Positions 38,255 through 49,993 of a stretch of 64,000 nucleotides of DNA are shown here, piece by piece. The DNA comes from Oikopleura dioica. Taxonomy: Eukaryota; Chordata; Appendicularia; Copelata; Oikopleuridae. The stretch covers positions 1,062,501 to 1,126,500 of the forward strand of contig OU015568.1 in the NCBI GenBank assembly GCA_907165135.1. The letters are read 5' to 3'. The notes below the pieces were generated by a model. It was not told the origin of the DNA, ran no database searches, and saw nothing but the letters and a program-made list of their open reading frames with translations. Within the stretch, counting starts at the first letter, position 1. Each line of letters begins with the position of its first letter. The translations under genes were made by a program, and so were the position numbers.

Positions 38255-38759
38255 ATTTTCAATTTTGAGAGTTTGGTTTCTTTATTTATCTCTTTGTTGT
38301 TGTGCTTTATTGGGTACTTTGGCCGGGTATAAAAGGATTGAAAGCCACGTCAGTGAATGACCACGGACCGGCGCCCAGCTGATGAAAAAAGGCGCTTTAA
38401 ACAAACAACAACTGACTTAATTGGCCTTGCCAAATTTTTTTTTTGTGAAACAGATTTTTACAAAAAATAGCTTTATATTTATAACTTTATATAAATTATA
38501 AGACAGTAAAAGAACCTAGATTTACAACCGTCTAGTAGCTATCATCAGGGAGTCCCTATTTTTATCAATTGCGACCGCATAGTTTCTTCTCGTGACCAGC
38601 AAGCCACCTTTCTTCTCAAATTCTTTCGTCACTTTGCCCTTTTTGTGAACTGCCAACTCCTGCCAGTTGTTTTCGCACCCAATATAGAAGCAAAAACTCG
38701 CGTGGAAACCTTCTGTTCACGCACTAGAAAGAGAGTAACAGACTCAGAGCAACTCAAAA
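38255..38759. other. intergenic with a TATA box
   Basis: Separates the divergent CREC and plus-strand genes. TATAAAAG at 38328-38335 on the plus strand is a good TATA box, though 430 bp from the next ATG, implying a long or spliced 5' leader. The 38440-38520 part is very AT-rich. Confidence 0.35.
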
Positions 38760-39120
38760 ATGATTATCAAAGGAATTCCATATTTCTACATTTGCAACAA
38801 AGGCGATCAAGTTCCGGCGGCGCTGATACCAGATAAAATGGGAAAATATTACAAAGAGAATTTTTTGGCCTCTCAGCCAGAATTTTACATGCATATGGGT
38901 GCGTTGATAAATTTTTTTCTCTATTAACAACTTTTTTCTAGTGCTGATGGAAGACCTCGGCGGAGACCGCTTCGTCTGGCCTGAAGAACCGAAACAAATC
39001 TGGGTGAATATGGAAAACATAAAAAGACGACTTGAACCCCCGGAATTTGTCGTTACTGACTCTGGAATCCCCCTTTTCGCCGAGTTCCCCTCGATATCAG
39101 ACTCCGACGGAGAGTCATGA
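38760..39120 (+). CDS. unknown intracellular protein (105 aa)
   Basis: Two exons (38760-38898, 38942-39120) with a 43-bp GT-AG intron give 106 codons. It starts MIIKGIPYFYICNKGDQVP, has a charged centre (MEDLGGDRFVWPEEPKQIW) and ends in an acidic Ser-rich tail (SISDSDGES) that looks like a CK2 site. No leader, no membrane helix, no recognised family. It ends 53 bp before a bidirectional poly(A) signal shared with the transporter gene. Confidence 0.55.
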
Positions 39121-39172
39121 CTCCTCCTTGTTCATTCCAGAGATATTTACTGTACATACGGATATGATGATA

Positions 39173-39185
39173 AATAAAGTTTATT
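39173..39185. terminator. bidirectional poly(A) signal
   Basis: AATAAAGTTTATT lies between the convergent gene ending at 39120 and the SLC22-type gene whose stop codon (39181-39183) is inside it. Same layout as at 32593. Confidence 0.65.
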
Positions 39186-41146
39186 TAGACTCGTGAGCTT
39201 GTAGCTCGTTTGATTCGTCAGCAATTTTTATCCCAGAGCCTTTATAAAATTGCTCAGCTTCTTCGATTGTCTGCGCTAATGGAGCGTTATTAGTTTCGGG
39301 CAGGAATATCATCAATGTTGCAGAAATGATCCCCATTGCGCCAAAAAGAGTGTAAGGGAACCAGCCAAGCCCGGGCTGAAATTGGAATTTTTACAAAAAA
39401 ACAAAATTGTACTTCTTACTTTATATTGAAGATCAAGAACGAACGGCATGACAATTCCAGCTGCTCGACCAATCATCGATGAAAATCCAACCCCTTTCAG
39501 ATGCTATAAATCTATTACCGTCTCTTTTTGACAGTTCTTCTAGCACATTCCTACAGTTCGAATCTCAGTGGGATAAATTTCCGCAGCGTAAATAAAAATA
39601 TTGTTGAAAACACCCGAGATGCAGAATTTCCCAAGAAATGCCATCCATCGCGCAGTTTCTAGTGCAGCTTTCTCGGCCGTCAATTCATTCAACATCATAA
39701 CCACAAGAACTGCAATGGAGCCAATGTACATCAGAATAACAGTAACTGGCCGCCGTCCAAATTTATCGATGAGCGGGATGCAGATGAAATACGCAAGAGT
39801 TTCTACAGCACCGTTCAATGCATTGTTGACATAGGTACTCCCTCTGAAAAGTGTTTTTACACAAGAAGAGATGCTTCTTATTACGCAAGGGATGAAACGT
39901 TGAAAGATAGCGCGTAATAAACAGTTACTGTAACAGCAAATGCAAGTCCAAGATTAAGAGTTACTAGAAATCATTATTTTTTTCATCCAGGGAATTTTTT
40001 CCTACCTTTTCGAGTAGCAGAAGTCCTGAACAAATCAAGCGGAGACCGTTCAGCCTTCTTTGGCTCTTGAATTTCCTCCAGTTCCTTCACCAAATCCGCT
40101 TGAGAAAGAGTTTCAGATGCAGTCTTTTGCCCGATCTTCCCAATAACTCTGCTCGCGTGTTCATACTTCTTCTTTGCGACCAGAAATCGAGGCGACTCAG
40201 GAAGGAATATCGTCAATATCAACTGCAAAGAACCCATGATGCCAATAGCGAGGGCATGTCCCTGCCAATGAGGAATGAAATACCCGATCAACGAGCTGCC
40301 CATGTATCCAGCACCAAAATAGACATTGATAAAAGAACCGGGAAGCGATCGCTTCGAGGGACCAGTGACTTCAATTCCATACGTCAAAGCGGCTATGTAC
40401 ATGATCGTTCCAGTAATCGTCGCCGAAATCCGAAAGAAGATGAAGGATAATTCATTCTTTATCAGCGCCAATAAAACGTAAGAAATGCTGAAAGCAATCG
40501 TAAATACCCAAATAGCATTTTTCCTTCCGAATCGATCCGAATAAATTCCAGCGAAAAAAGACCCGATTAACTGACCAATAATCGAGGCTGAAATCATGAA
40601 TGTGTCGAAAAGGCTTCTTGAGCAAATTGGCTTGAAATAGGTCGCCGTTGTTTCCCAGTTGTCGGGTCCTTTAGAAAAGATGAGATTCTCATGTCCTTTC
40701 GGGACACCAAGAGCTTCTTTGTTGAAGGAGAAATCGCTGCAGGATGCGTTCTTTTGAACAGTTTGGAGAATATTGTTTTCCAAACAGTTTGAAATCAAGG
40801 AAGAATTTTCAAAACCAACACACTCGGCTGGTATAAAAAAATCGCATTCTGTCGAACATTCGCTAAAGCTCCCAGCGCAGTTTTCTTTTAGAATACTTTC
40901 TCTCTCTTCGAATAATATTTCGGGGTAAAGAATATCGAGTTGAGTTTCGCAGTGAAACTGAGGCCGCCACTGTCCAAAGACGGGGAAAAGGGCGGACAGC
41001 CCGATGACGGTACTCAACCACCCAGCAGCGAGGAATGTCAAGAAGTATTGATACCAGCTATGTATGTTGTCTTAGAAAACTGGGGAAAGAGATCTTTCAA
41101 ACCTGAAATGAGGAAGGTTCTCCCAAATATCATCGAACTTCTTCAT
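39181..41146 (-). CDS. SLC22-type organic ion transporter (MFS)
   Basis: Twelve-helix major facilitator. Exon 1 (MKKFDDIWENLPHF) splices through a 45-bp intron to SWYQYFLTFLAAGWLS (TM1). A large Cys-rich extracellular loop (CAGSFSECSTECDFFIPAEC) follows, as in SLC22. Then FDTFMISASIIGQLIGSFF and GIYSDRFGRKNAIW (the D-R-x-G-R/K MFS motif after TM2), LPESPRFLVAKKK (after TM6), PLIDKFGRRPV (the motif after TM8), IYAAEIYPTEIR and FLPETNN. Several short introns interrupt the C-terminal half. It likely transports organic cations, anions or carnitine across the plasma membrane; substrate not inferable. Complete by family length. Confidence 0.9.
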
Positions 41147-41531
41147 TTTCTCTCCCTATTTTTTCGCTCTTTGACAAGTCTTGTCAAGCTGAAGATAAAA
41201 GAATAGAACCTCAGGGCCAGTTTTCAACTTTCAAGGGCCGGAACAGAGATTTTTATGTAACCGATGTTTTTGTATAGAAAGGAGGAAGCGCCGTAAGTTG
41301 TTAACCAAATACCCTACCGCCGCGGTTTTTCAAGATTTGAGCGAACGTGAACTCAATACATCGAAGTTCTATAGAACTTTTTTTATTGAATGATCGTTTA
41401 TGTACAGTTATAAATCGAACTACCTTTATCGGCATTTTTAATTGTTCTTTTCTTAGTTTACAGAGTTGGGCAAAGTTTGATAGAGAAATATTTTTTGGCT
41501 TTATATAAAATTATTTCTTCTTGATTTTCGA
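41147..41531. other. intergenic
   Basis: Between the transporter start and the next minus-strand stop. No supported gene, repeat or RNA. Confidence 0.3.
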
Positions 41532-44500
41532 TTACTGAGATGATTCACCAGTGATTTTCAGATGATCTTGCTCGATGTCTTGGATCTCCTCGGGCGTGAA
41601 AAATGTCTCCTTCTGAATGTCTTCTGGCGCTTCTGCTGGGCACTGGCCCGCGGGCATGACGACGCCTTCATCAGAACAGCATTGGCGGATTTGATGGTAG
41701 GCGGTCATCAGGTTTTGGGCACTAGAACTCTGATTATTGACCGGCAAAAGAGGAAATCTTTACCGATTGTAGCAGCAGGTAACATCTTCAACTTGGAGAA
41801 GCGTGGCACTCTCGCAGTCTCGTGGGTCAGTGGTAAGTTCGGAATCTGCTGAGGGAATTTCGAGAGACCTCAAAGTGCTCACGAAATTCCTATCGCATTC
41901 GCAAATGGCCCGTTCGACCGAACCGTATTCGTTGGCTGAATAAATTATTTTAATTTGTATTTTAAACAGAAACAATTAAATTGGGATAAATACGCATCAT
42001 CAACCGGGTGCTACTCATTTCAAGGACAGATCGAAAGAAGTAAATTTTCAAAATTGACGATGTTTTGAAAAAATCAGAACAGTTATGGTTTTTTGGTAGA
42101 CAACCATAATATCATGGAAAAATATTCCCGTTTTATAATAATTATCCGTTTCGTTACATCATAAAATATTTCCGAAATGAAAAAAGGGTCAGCCAGAGTG
42201 GCGCGCCCAGCGCAAAATTACCGCGCGCTCCGGGAGGTGGCGCTCGTACGAGGTCGCGCGGGAAGCGAAATGAGTTCTCATGATAAGTTCAAATTCAATA
42301 TGTTATAATAATAAAATGAATTTGTTAGAATTGAAAATTTTAAAATGCCCTTACAGCAAATTTCTGTTTCCAATTCGAAATTGTAGAACACTTTTTCGTC
42401 ATTTTCAAATTCGTGGTTTGAGCATCTTCTGCACAATTTCCAGCCATTGATTGCGTCGTTTACTGGGTCTGATGCGGGTCTAGCGTTTGTTTGAAGAGTT
42501 CGGAAGATGTCGAGTGTGTGGACTCCATTACAAGCGTAGTAGTGGAGTTTCATGTGCGATTCGGGAAGGTAGTGGTAAAGCATCGTGTAAATATCTGAGA
42601 CGTCGTTGGAGCTGAAAAAGGAGCGTTACGAAAATTCAAGTAATGAAAATTTAACGTGATAAAATGCTAAGCCACGCGATAATCTTTCATCGATCATATT
42701 TGTATAGTAATATCTCCTCGAGTAATCGATTACTCGCAAATTTCAGAAAGTGTCCTCTAAAATTTTTCCAGAGAAAGAAATTCTAGAGCGAATTCTGGTG
42801 CCAGAAGAGCAAGGAGGATTTTGAAAATTTGCTTAATTTTATCCGCACCGGAGTAAAAATGACTTCCGAAAAGGATTTTTGGTCAGAGGTTGCAAAAACT
42901 GAGACTTACTAGTCCATTTCTCCATAATCAAACTGAGCAGTCAGATATTTCGCCGAAGTCGTACTCTCATCGCTAACAGCCGTCACTCTAACATCCTCGA
43001 CAGGAATGTAGTCGTTGATTTCTGTGCTGATTCCGAACGGCAAAATGTTCCAGTTCTTCAATTCTGTTGGACAGTCTTCGACGGAATAAGTGAAGAATCG
43101 TGGCTGGCCTAAAAGGAAGACGGAATTAGTAAATGTTTAATGCGGATTTGATCATCAATTGGACGGTGTATATTTTCGCATAAAATAAAAGATTCTAGCG
43201 CCGTAAAACTTTTGATAGCGACAAAAGTTTGTCCTTCAAACATGTTAACAAGCCCGGAGCAGGTACCAGCTCCTGTTTTATGTTTGAACTGCAAATAATT
43301 TATTAAATTTAGAAGCACTTCAAGTACTCAACCATGATCGAATTATCAATCGCATTATCAAAATTTGTTCACATGAGCTTATAAACACGTTAATTTGTAG
43401 AGAAAAATAGGTAAAATGAGGAATTTGTCTTGAAAACACAATTTTTGAGCGACAAAATTTGGGTTAGGGCTTTCTCAAAGCTCATTGACCTGTAAGCCGA
43501 ATAAGAGCTTTTGATTGGCTCAAATCTTGAATAATAATTAACGATTTTTAGTGATGATTTCTTTGTAAAATTATCCCCAACCCAAATTTACTGAAAAAAT
43601 TTATACCAAAAACATAGCCCTAGCCTTAACCCTAACCTATTGAGTGTAAAAATTTTAAAAAGAATCTTTTAAAATTTAAGTTGCCATGTGAACCTTTTCC
43701 AAGCTTATTAAATTTTCAACCCGCTAAAACGTAGTACAAAAACCCTAAGATAAGGGATTATTCTCTTATCAAAACATTTCCCATTGAACCATCTTTCCCA
43801 GGCCGCGAAATTTCGATCCTTCTACATCCACTCCGCACTTGGGCGAAATTTGTATTAAGCGGATAAAGAAGAGTCTAAAAAACTAACGTGGAGGCGATAA
43901 GAGCGCTGTTTGGCGAAGGTGTCAAAATTTTGTCAATGTTTAATTTGGCGCCTTTTTTATCGGAAAAAGAGCAGGCCTGTTAGAAATTAAAACTCGGGAA
44001 TTCGGATGACATGGAATTTGAGAGGGAGGGAAACTGAAAAGATAACATCGAGTTAACATAAAGTGATAAGAAATTATATCAATCGTGATAACTCATGTCA
44101 AAGGGGTGGAAAATTTAATGCAATTCGATTTCGAAGTAGTTCAAGTTTTTTCGAAGAAATTGCGTATTGATGCCCTTATTAAAGTTTGCGAAAAAAGCTG
44201 AATCTTGTTCAAATCTACAAAGTTAATCCGAATAAGGGTGTCACCATGTTTCTTTCGGATTAAGTCTTTTATTGAGATTTCCCTGGAATTGAAGAAGTGA
44301 CACCCTTATTTGTATATTTTATGATTTTGATAAAATTTTCGCATTATTTTTGTTAGCTTTTTTAAGGGTATCAATACGCTATTTTGTCGAAAAAAGCTTC
44401 AAATTCTGAAAAATTCATCATCTAGCTATCATTACCTGGCTGGTTTGTGAGAACCCAAGCGGATCCACCAAAAATGTCATCGACATACTGTAGCCTCACT

Positions 44501-45908
44501 GAAGTACTTTGGCCTCTACTTTTAGTCCAAACCTGTTTCCCCGCGATTTCATGATCTTCATCAAGCTCGTAAACGCCGTTAAAATGGCCCTGTGGCTTTT
44601 CATTGCCCAAATGGTTGATGGCAGAGTACAGGTTGGTTCCGGCGACTTGGATTTTTTGAAGATTGCAGTTTGTGGCGGCCTCTAGAATAAAAGAAATAAG
44701 GATTTGAAAGTGCGGAAAAATCAAGAAAGACGCGCCGTCGCTCAAATTTGATCAAAATCAAGCGAAAATTTCAAAGTGGATCGGCGAAAAAACGTCGTTA
44801 AAATCGTAATTGAATTTTTCACTTGATCTGGATTTTGTAAAAGTGGATTTTTGAAATGTGCTTTGAAACCGCCTCCTCGTGTCGGGCGCGATCTTAAAGC
44901 ACGTCAAGGGCAAAGAGGAGACTGCTGCCAGATTTTTGCGTGATAGTTTTGAGGTAATAAGGTCGGGTCGTGAAATGGGATGCACAGACGTTTTAGAAGG
45001 ATGGATAGTTTCTGATGGAAATGGCCGAGAAAAAGATTTAGTGTCCTTTTTCTCATTTTTAAGAAAAATACTTTATCTGATGAAAACGTAGCTTCTGCGT
45101 CAGAAATAAGCAGCACGGAGCCGTAAAGAATACATTTTTCTTGCCCAAAAGCTGTTTTCTAATCCAGTCTTTTCTCAACCTTTTTTAGGCAAGCAAAAAT
45201 AAAGTGGAAAAAAAGGTTTGTCTTTTAATGAGGTTAATGACTGTTCAAAACGACGCCAGAGAAAAAGACTGATTTGCAAGTTTCGAAGATAAATTGCTTG
45301 CAAAAGAAAAAAATCTGGCTTTTTTGAAGCTAGAATTTCTTTGAATGGATAAGACCTTTTGTCTTTTTCGCTCGAAATTTTCCTTAAAATTTGGGATTGC
45401 CAAGTTGTCTAATAGAAAAGAAGGTGGTTGGAAAGAAGCTCCGCCGTCATTTGAAATTGGCAGTTCGGATCGAGATTAGGCTGACTGTGTACCAAATAGC
45501 TCGTAAAATTGATTTGCGACGATGATTTGAGGGATTAGAGCGGCGGAACACGTTTTGGACTGTCTTGTAGAAGGCGCGCCGTTTTTGCGACGGAATAACA
45601 AGGTCAATCTCGCTGACTTTCAAAAACTCTTGTTTTCAGAAAAAATTTCATTTTTAGAAGCAGAAAAAAAACCAAAAAAGCTACAAAACATTTGCATGAA
45701 AAAGCTTTTTGAAACGGATAATGTTAGACCAATCAGATTTGAGAATAATTCAGGTCGGCCAATCAAAATCCAGAAAAAATTCGAAAAAAAACTTATTTCT
45801 TTTTTCTATCGAGACGGTCCAAATTATGAAGAAGATTTTCCTTTTTTCTCTAGTTTTTTCAATCTTTAACGAACCTGCAATAGACAGTAAAACAGCAGAA
45901 GTCTTCAT
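41532..45908 (-). CDS. secreted protein with PLA2-like Cys module (365 aa)
   Basis: Six exons (45875-45908, 44436-44681, 42910-43108, 42355-42611, 41764-41935, 41532-41721) sum to 366 codons. The tiny first exon encodes the leader MKTSAVLLSIA. Exon 2 carries a Gly-rich β module (GHFNGVYELDEDHEIAGKQV … FGGSAWVLTNQPG). Exons 4-6 carry a Cys module: HYYACNGVHTLD, PVNDAINGWKLCRRCS, ERAICECDRNFVSTL, a CC-containing segment and RQCCSDEG…AGQC. The order and spacing match the C-terminal module of the protein at 6350-8407 (KPVDEVD…WKKCARC…ICECDKAL…CC…CC). The classic PLA2 HD dyad is not evident. Introns 1 (1.2 kb) and 2 (1.3 kb) are unusually long and hold repeats. Confidence 0.75.
44146..44409. repeat. 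inverted-repeat element in an intron
   Basis: Outer arms TTGCGTATTGATGCCCTTA (left) and the inverse of TAAGGGTATCAATACGCTA (right), extended outward by TTTTTTCGA on both sides, enclose a second inverted pair (AATAAGGGTGTCAC … GTGACACCCTTATT). Non-coding, about 260 bp, MITE-like. No clear target-site duplication was found. Confidence 0.5.
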
Positions 45909-46123
45909 ATTTACTCTCTTATCAAATGATCGAAAAAAAAACAGGAAATACAAAAGTAATATAAAAAAGTAAGAATCTTCGTTAGCGCGCGGGAGCCTCA
46001 ACGTTGGTGGAGCTTTGCGGGTCAAGAAAATTCTAGCGCCACTCCGCCACCACTTTTGCGCGGCACTTGCGCTCGAGAAGGCTTTTTTCACTGCGTATTT
46101 TTGCCTCTTACGAATTGGAGTTA
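45909..46123. other. upstream region of the PLA2-like gene
   Basis: Only a short presumed promoter lies between the ATG at 45908 and the palindromic element; no distinct box is convincing. Confidence 0.3.
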
Positions 46124-46718
46124 AGACGCGCTTTTTTTAAGATGGGTCAAGTTATTTCACCGACTTCTTGATTTTAAACCCTGGAACACCATACATATTT
46201 GGAATCAGCAGGAAATTTTATGAACTTTGACCGTTTTAGTTTCTGAAATTTCCACTTCCGGTCGGATTCTAGAGCCGGAAGTTGACGAAATTTTTGAGTT
46301 TGGGCAACTTATTACTTATCAAATTGATGCTTAGAAGATTTTGAGTCATCTCATCTACAAATCATTTAAAAAGACCATCCCAACTGCGGTTTAACCGACC
46401 GGCAAAACAAGGAAAAATGACATAAATTTGTGATTTTTCTTTCAGTTTTTAGCGGTTGATTTGACCGCGGTCGGCATTGATTCTTCTCTCAGATGATAGG
46501 AAATTTTCTGAGAATCAATTTGATAGGTCACAAGCTGCCCAAACTCAAAAATTTCGCCAACTTCTGGCTCTAGAATCGGACCGAAAGTGGAAATTTCGGA
46601 AACTAAAACGGTCAAAGTTCATAAAATTTCCTGCTGATTCCAAATATGTATGGTGTTCCAAGGTTTAAAATCAAGAAGTCGGTGAAATAACTTGGCCCAC
46701 CTTAAAAAAAGCGCGTCT
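46124..46718. mobile_element. 595-bp palindromic element with about 210-bp terminal inverted repeats
   Basis: Ends are AGACGCGCTTTTTTTAAG and its inverse. The two arms (about 46124-46335 and 46510-46718) agree over some 210 bp with scattered substitutions. The central 170 bp is not repeated. No coding capacity. Flanking duplication is unclear (the flanks read …GTTA and AAGT…). It is probably a foldback-type MITE. Confidence 0.65.
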
Positions 46719-47572
46719 AAGTATTATCTTTTCATGGATTAGTTGTAATAAACCAAACTGGTATGTGCATTGAGTTTCGTTCCGATGCTAATTCATCACC
46801 TTCAAATTCACACACAATAGTAAAATACTTATTTTCCTAAAAAAGAAAGAATATTATGGTTTATTTTATATCTTTGACAATTTTCGTCCGAATAGAGGCT
46901 CTAGAAATCCGAAAGATATGGAAATGTGATCCTTCCACCGGATCGAATTTGACAAGAAACATGAGCTCAAATCAATCGACTATCTTTTTCAACCTTCTGC
47001 TCTTTCGATAACCTTATCTATCAGTTCTTTATTGCGCTCTTATTCTGAAGCCAATTTCCCTAATCAACGAATAATTACAAACAAGAGATTTAATTGCGCG
47101 GTACTCAATCGAAAATAAATTCTCCGAGATGTTCCTTAGTTGATGCTGGAAACAATTGATAAAGAAAACATGAAAATTAATTTAGTTATAATTGTTTTCA
47201 AAGCGCACGGGCGTTGTTAGCACTAATTTTCTTTAGATAGAAAAAGAAGAGAGTACTCAAAAACTCGTCTAATAGAAATCAGTTGGAAGCCGCAAAGCAC
47301 TCATAAATTTAAATAAACAGCCCCGATCAAGAAGCGGAGGAAGGTGGGTAAGTTGGTACTAAGTGGTTGGCCACTTGACAGCTCCGGATGATTATCCCTC
47401 ATATGCAAGCAGGACTTCATTTTTTTGATGAAGACCTGCGCTGACAAGATATCCATGTAAGCCTCAAAGAGATCATCTTTATGTCGTTGTCTGTTATTTT
47501 TTTCTTCGTGATCAAAAGACAAAAAATTATATTGAGTGTGTCAGGAAACGGTTATTTTTGGAGTGAATTTAG
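46719..47572. other. AT-rich stretch without a supported gene
   Basis: A minus-strand open frame at 47301-47522 lacks an ATG and does not join to neighbours in phase. Nothing else seen. Confidence 0.25.
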
Positions 47573-47793
47573 TCAGTTCTTTGAAGCAGGATCGATGTCG
47601 TCGTTGATGGTCTCCCCGTAGATTTCATCCGCCTCATATATAATGACCGGCACATGGGATGCATCGAATGAAGCGGAACAACACATAAGTTTGACAAGGA
47701 AACCACCTTTTTTAAGAAAACCTATTGAAATTTTTTGAAAAAAATAATAAAACTATTGTTACCGTTTACAATCACGTCAATGTTTTTCATCAT
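47573..47793 (-). CDS. small protein of unknown function (59 aa)
   Basis: Two exons (47763-47793, 47573-47721) with a 41-bp GT-AG intron give 60 codons in frame. The start has two tandem ATGs (MMKNIDVIVN); a mildly hydrophobic stretch (GFLVKLMCCSASF) precedes an acidic C-terminal half (IIYEADEIYGETINDDID). No clear signal peptide. The C-terminal acidic YxxE/YGET segment could be a docking motif, but this is speculation. Confidence 0.4.
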
Positions 47794-48590
47794 TATCTTG
47801 TGACTGAAATATTGAAATCTCTTTCAGACTTCTAGCGACACTATGAAAGTCATTCCAATAAAAAAACGCGGTTTGAATAGCGCAAAGATGTGCGAAATCA
47901 TAATCGTTTATTAAAATGACGGTTTTTTTTTACAAAAAGCCATTATTTCTAATGAATCACAAGATGGCTCGAATCATTTCTTCAAGTTCTTTTTGAGTTC
48001 TATCTGTAGGCTAAATTTATCTGCAATTCCCGAATAAGCATCGAACACGTCACTAAACAACCAAAAGAATGCTAGCTCTGGAAGTGCGCATTACAGAACA
48101 AACATAATTTTCCCTCGTCTGCAGCTTGAAGCACTTTGCAAGCAGAAGCAAATCAAGGAAAAATGCGCGTTCAAAATTTTTTCAAGCGCTTGACTCTTAG
48201 AACTCTGGGAAAAGAAAGAGTGAGAAAGGAGCCTTTCAATTTTGAGAAACAGGTATCTTTCAGGAACTGGCTTTTTACTTCCTTTGGGGAAAATGTTTAT
48301 TTTTATCAATTAATTCAGCATAAAAAGCCAAATACAAGAGCACAAGTTAAATCATCGCGAGACCCGGATCTGGGCTTGGGACGTCTCATCGGAATCTTGT
48401 GAGAATTTTCTGCGACCTTCAATTTTCATAACTTCATTTTCTTACTTCTACAAAATAAAACATTTCCATAATTAAATTAAAACAAACTATTCTTACCTTC
48501 AATCAGCATTTTCGTTTAACAAAGGACGGTATTGATTTTTTTATTGAGTAACCGTGACCTCGAGTCCGTTTTAAACTTGATTATTCATCA
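47794..48590. other. stretch without a supported gene
   Basis: A plus-strand open frame at 48136-48402 is rich in Lys/Arg/Phe and has no homology that I can see. It may contain the unrecognised 5' exon of the following membrane-protein gene. Confidence 0.25.
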
Positions 48591-49115
48591 GTAAGCCACT
48601 GTATGTTCTGATCCACCCGAAAACAGACAGCTCCAAACAATACCAAGGTACAATGCGAAATGACTTGGAAGACCCACCTTCTTATGTTACGTTTGGGAAT
48701 TCTAACGACGATTCCCTTCCTTCTTATGGTCAGGCAGTGAGAGAGAAAATTGAGTCTATGGTCTTGATACAGTCTCAAAGAGAAGAACGGGATTTTCTAC
48801 TGCGGCATAAACCACCAGGAATAAGAGATTAAGATAAAATAAAGTATCGTTTTTATTAATTCCTCATGTCTTTATCTTCTTCAAGAAAAAGTCTACAAGG
48901 TCCTTGCCCTTATTCTTTGTCCTGTACTTGGAATTGTCGCAGCGATTTTATATGCAAGAGCAAAGTCAGCTTACAGAAAAAGAGATTCTCGTTACGCTGA
49001 GCGAGAAGATTGTTTTGTTTCAGTAGCTAGATGTTCAATCTGCTGTGGAGTTATTTTGTTCGTCATTCCTGGAATGCTCTGCTTTGCCGGTCTTCTAGTA
49101 ATTTTTGTTTTATAA
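48591..49115 (+). CDS. two-pass membrane protein with N-terminal PPxY motif (5' end unresolved)
   Basis: The first visible exon begins after a possible acceptor (CATCAG, ending at 48591) and encodes a polar N-terminal domain with two Pro/Tyr motifs (CSDPPEN and EDPPSYVTF), a PPxY type known to recruit WW-domain (Nedd4-like) ligases. It joins to 48886-49115 through 48819-48885, an intron starting GA and ending AG. The second exon encodes VLALILCPVLGIVAAILY (TM1), a basic loop (AYRKRDSRYAERED), a Cys-containing segment and VILFVIPGMLCFAGLLVIFV (TM2) at the C-terminus. No in-frame ATG lies downstream of the upstream stop, so a further 5' exon must exist. Confidence 0.5.
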
Positions 49116-49993
49116 AATAGGCGAAGTTATTTTTTCCCTAGGTGACTGGATTTTTCTTTCCGGCAATCTTTTTTTGGTAAATTGATGGGAAACACTTCTT
49201 TACAATTTTCATCAAGGAAAATCTCTCAATTTGAGATTTTTTAAAACTTCTGCAATAAATGACACCCCGAATAAAAATTTCTAGTTAAAATTTTGTTAAA
49301 AATGGTCACAATTAAAAACTTTGAAGATCACGTGAGTGGTAATGCTTTCAAAGACAATATTTCTTTTGCTTGGATTACCCGTCGAAATCTTCCTGACTAG
49401 AGCGTCAGCAAAGCCTTTTTCTATTTATTTTAGAACGGGTTGATCCGGCGTGTTTTTTCGTCATTCAGAACTAGGAAAAAATCGCGGGGCACGTAAGATA
49501 ATGAAAGAAAGCAGAAAAAAATTCAAGCGGGGAGTCGTTTAAGGCGCGTTTGTCAAACTTCTTCGATAACAGCTTTCTAATTCTAGAGTCAGGCGCAGCG
49601 GGGGACAGTTATTTTCCTGGTAACACGAGTTCAATTTATATTTTGTAAGCGTCTAAATACTGCTGTAATGCTCTCTATACTAGACGGTTCTCTTTATCAG
49701 CTAGTCGTAGCCTCTAGTGTATCTTCAATAAAACACGAAACGGGAGTTTCCGATAAAAGCGTGTATTGCGCACTTTAACTGTGCTTGGACTGAAGCAGTG
49801 TTCGTAAAAGTGGCAGGGAAGAGCGCGGGGCGAGATCCCTATCAGATCTCTAACCGACTTTCAGCACTAAGACCTCACAGCTCCCCAGATTCTAGAGACG
49901 ATCGAGAATCTTCGGTTGAAGAGTTGAAGTCGGTGAGATGAGTCATCGTAGAAGTGCAGAAGGGAAAGGTGAAGGGAAAGGCAGCCAATCAGC
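49116..49993. other. intergenic, possibly remnant flank of the retroelement
   Basis: No gene supported. AATAAA near 49250 serves the membrane-protein gene. The part from about 49480 to 49990 is richer in GC than its surroundings and may be the distal (LTR or 3' UTR) end of the gypsy-type fragment, but I found no matching copy at the other side. Confidence 0.3.

Noticed and set aside
43610-43645. CCCTAGCCTTAACCCTAACC resembles telomere repeats
   Set aside because: Only about two imperfect units; too short for an interstitial telomere array.
45555-45972. Two overlapping plus-strand open frames
   Set aside because: Lys/Phe-rich AT-driven frames lying across the leader exon and first intron of the minus-strand PLA2-like gene.
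47301-47522. Minus-strand frame of 73 codons
   Set aside because: No ATG, no splice partner in phase, no domain.
49480-49990. 3' LTR of the gypsy-type element
   Set aside because: No matching copy was found on the other side of the element, so an LTR cannot be claimed.
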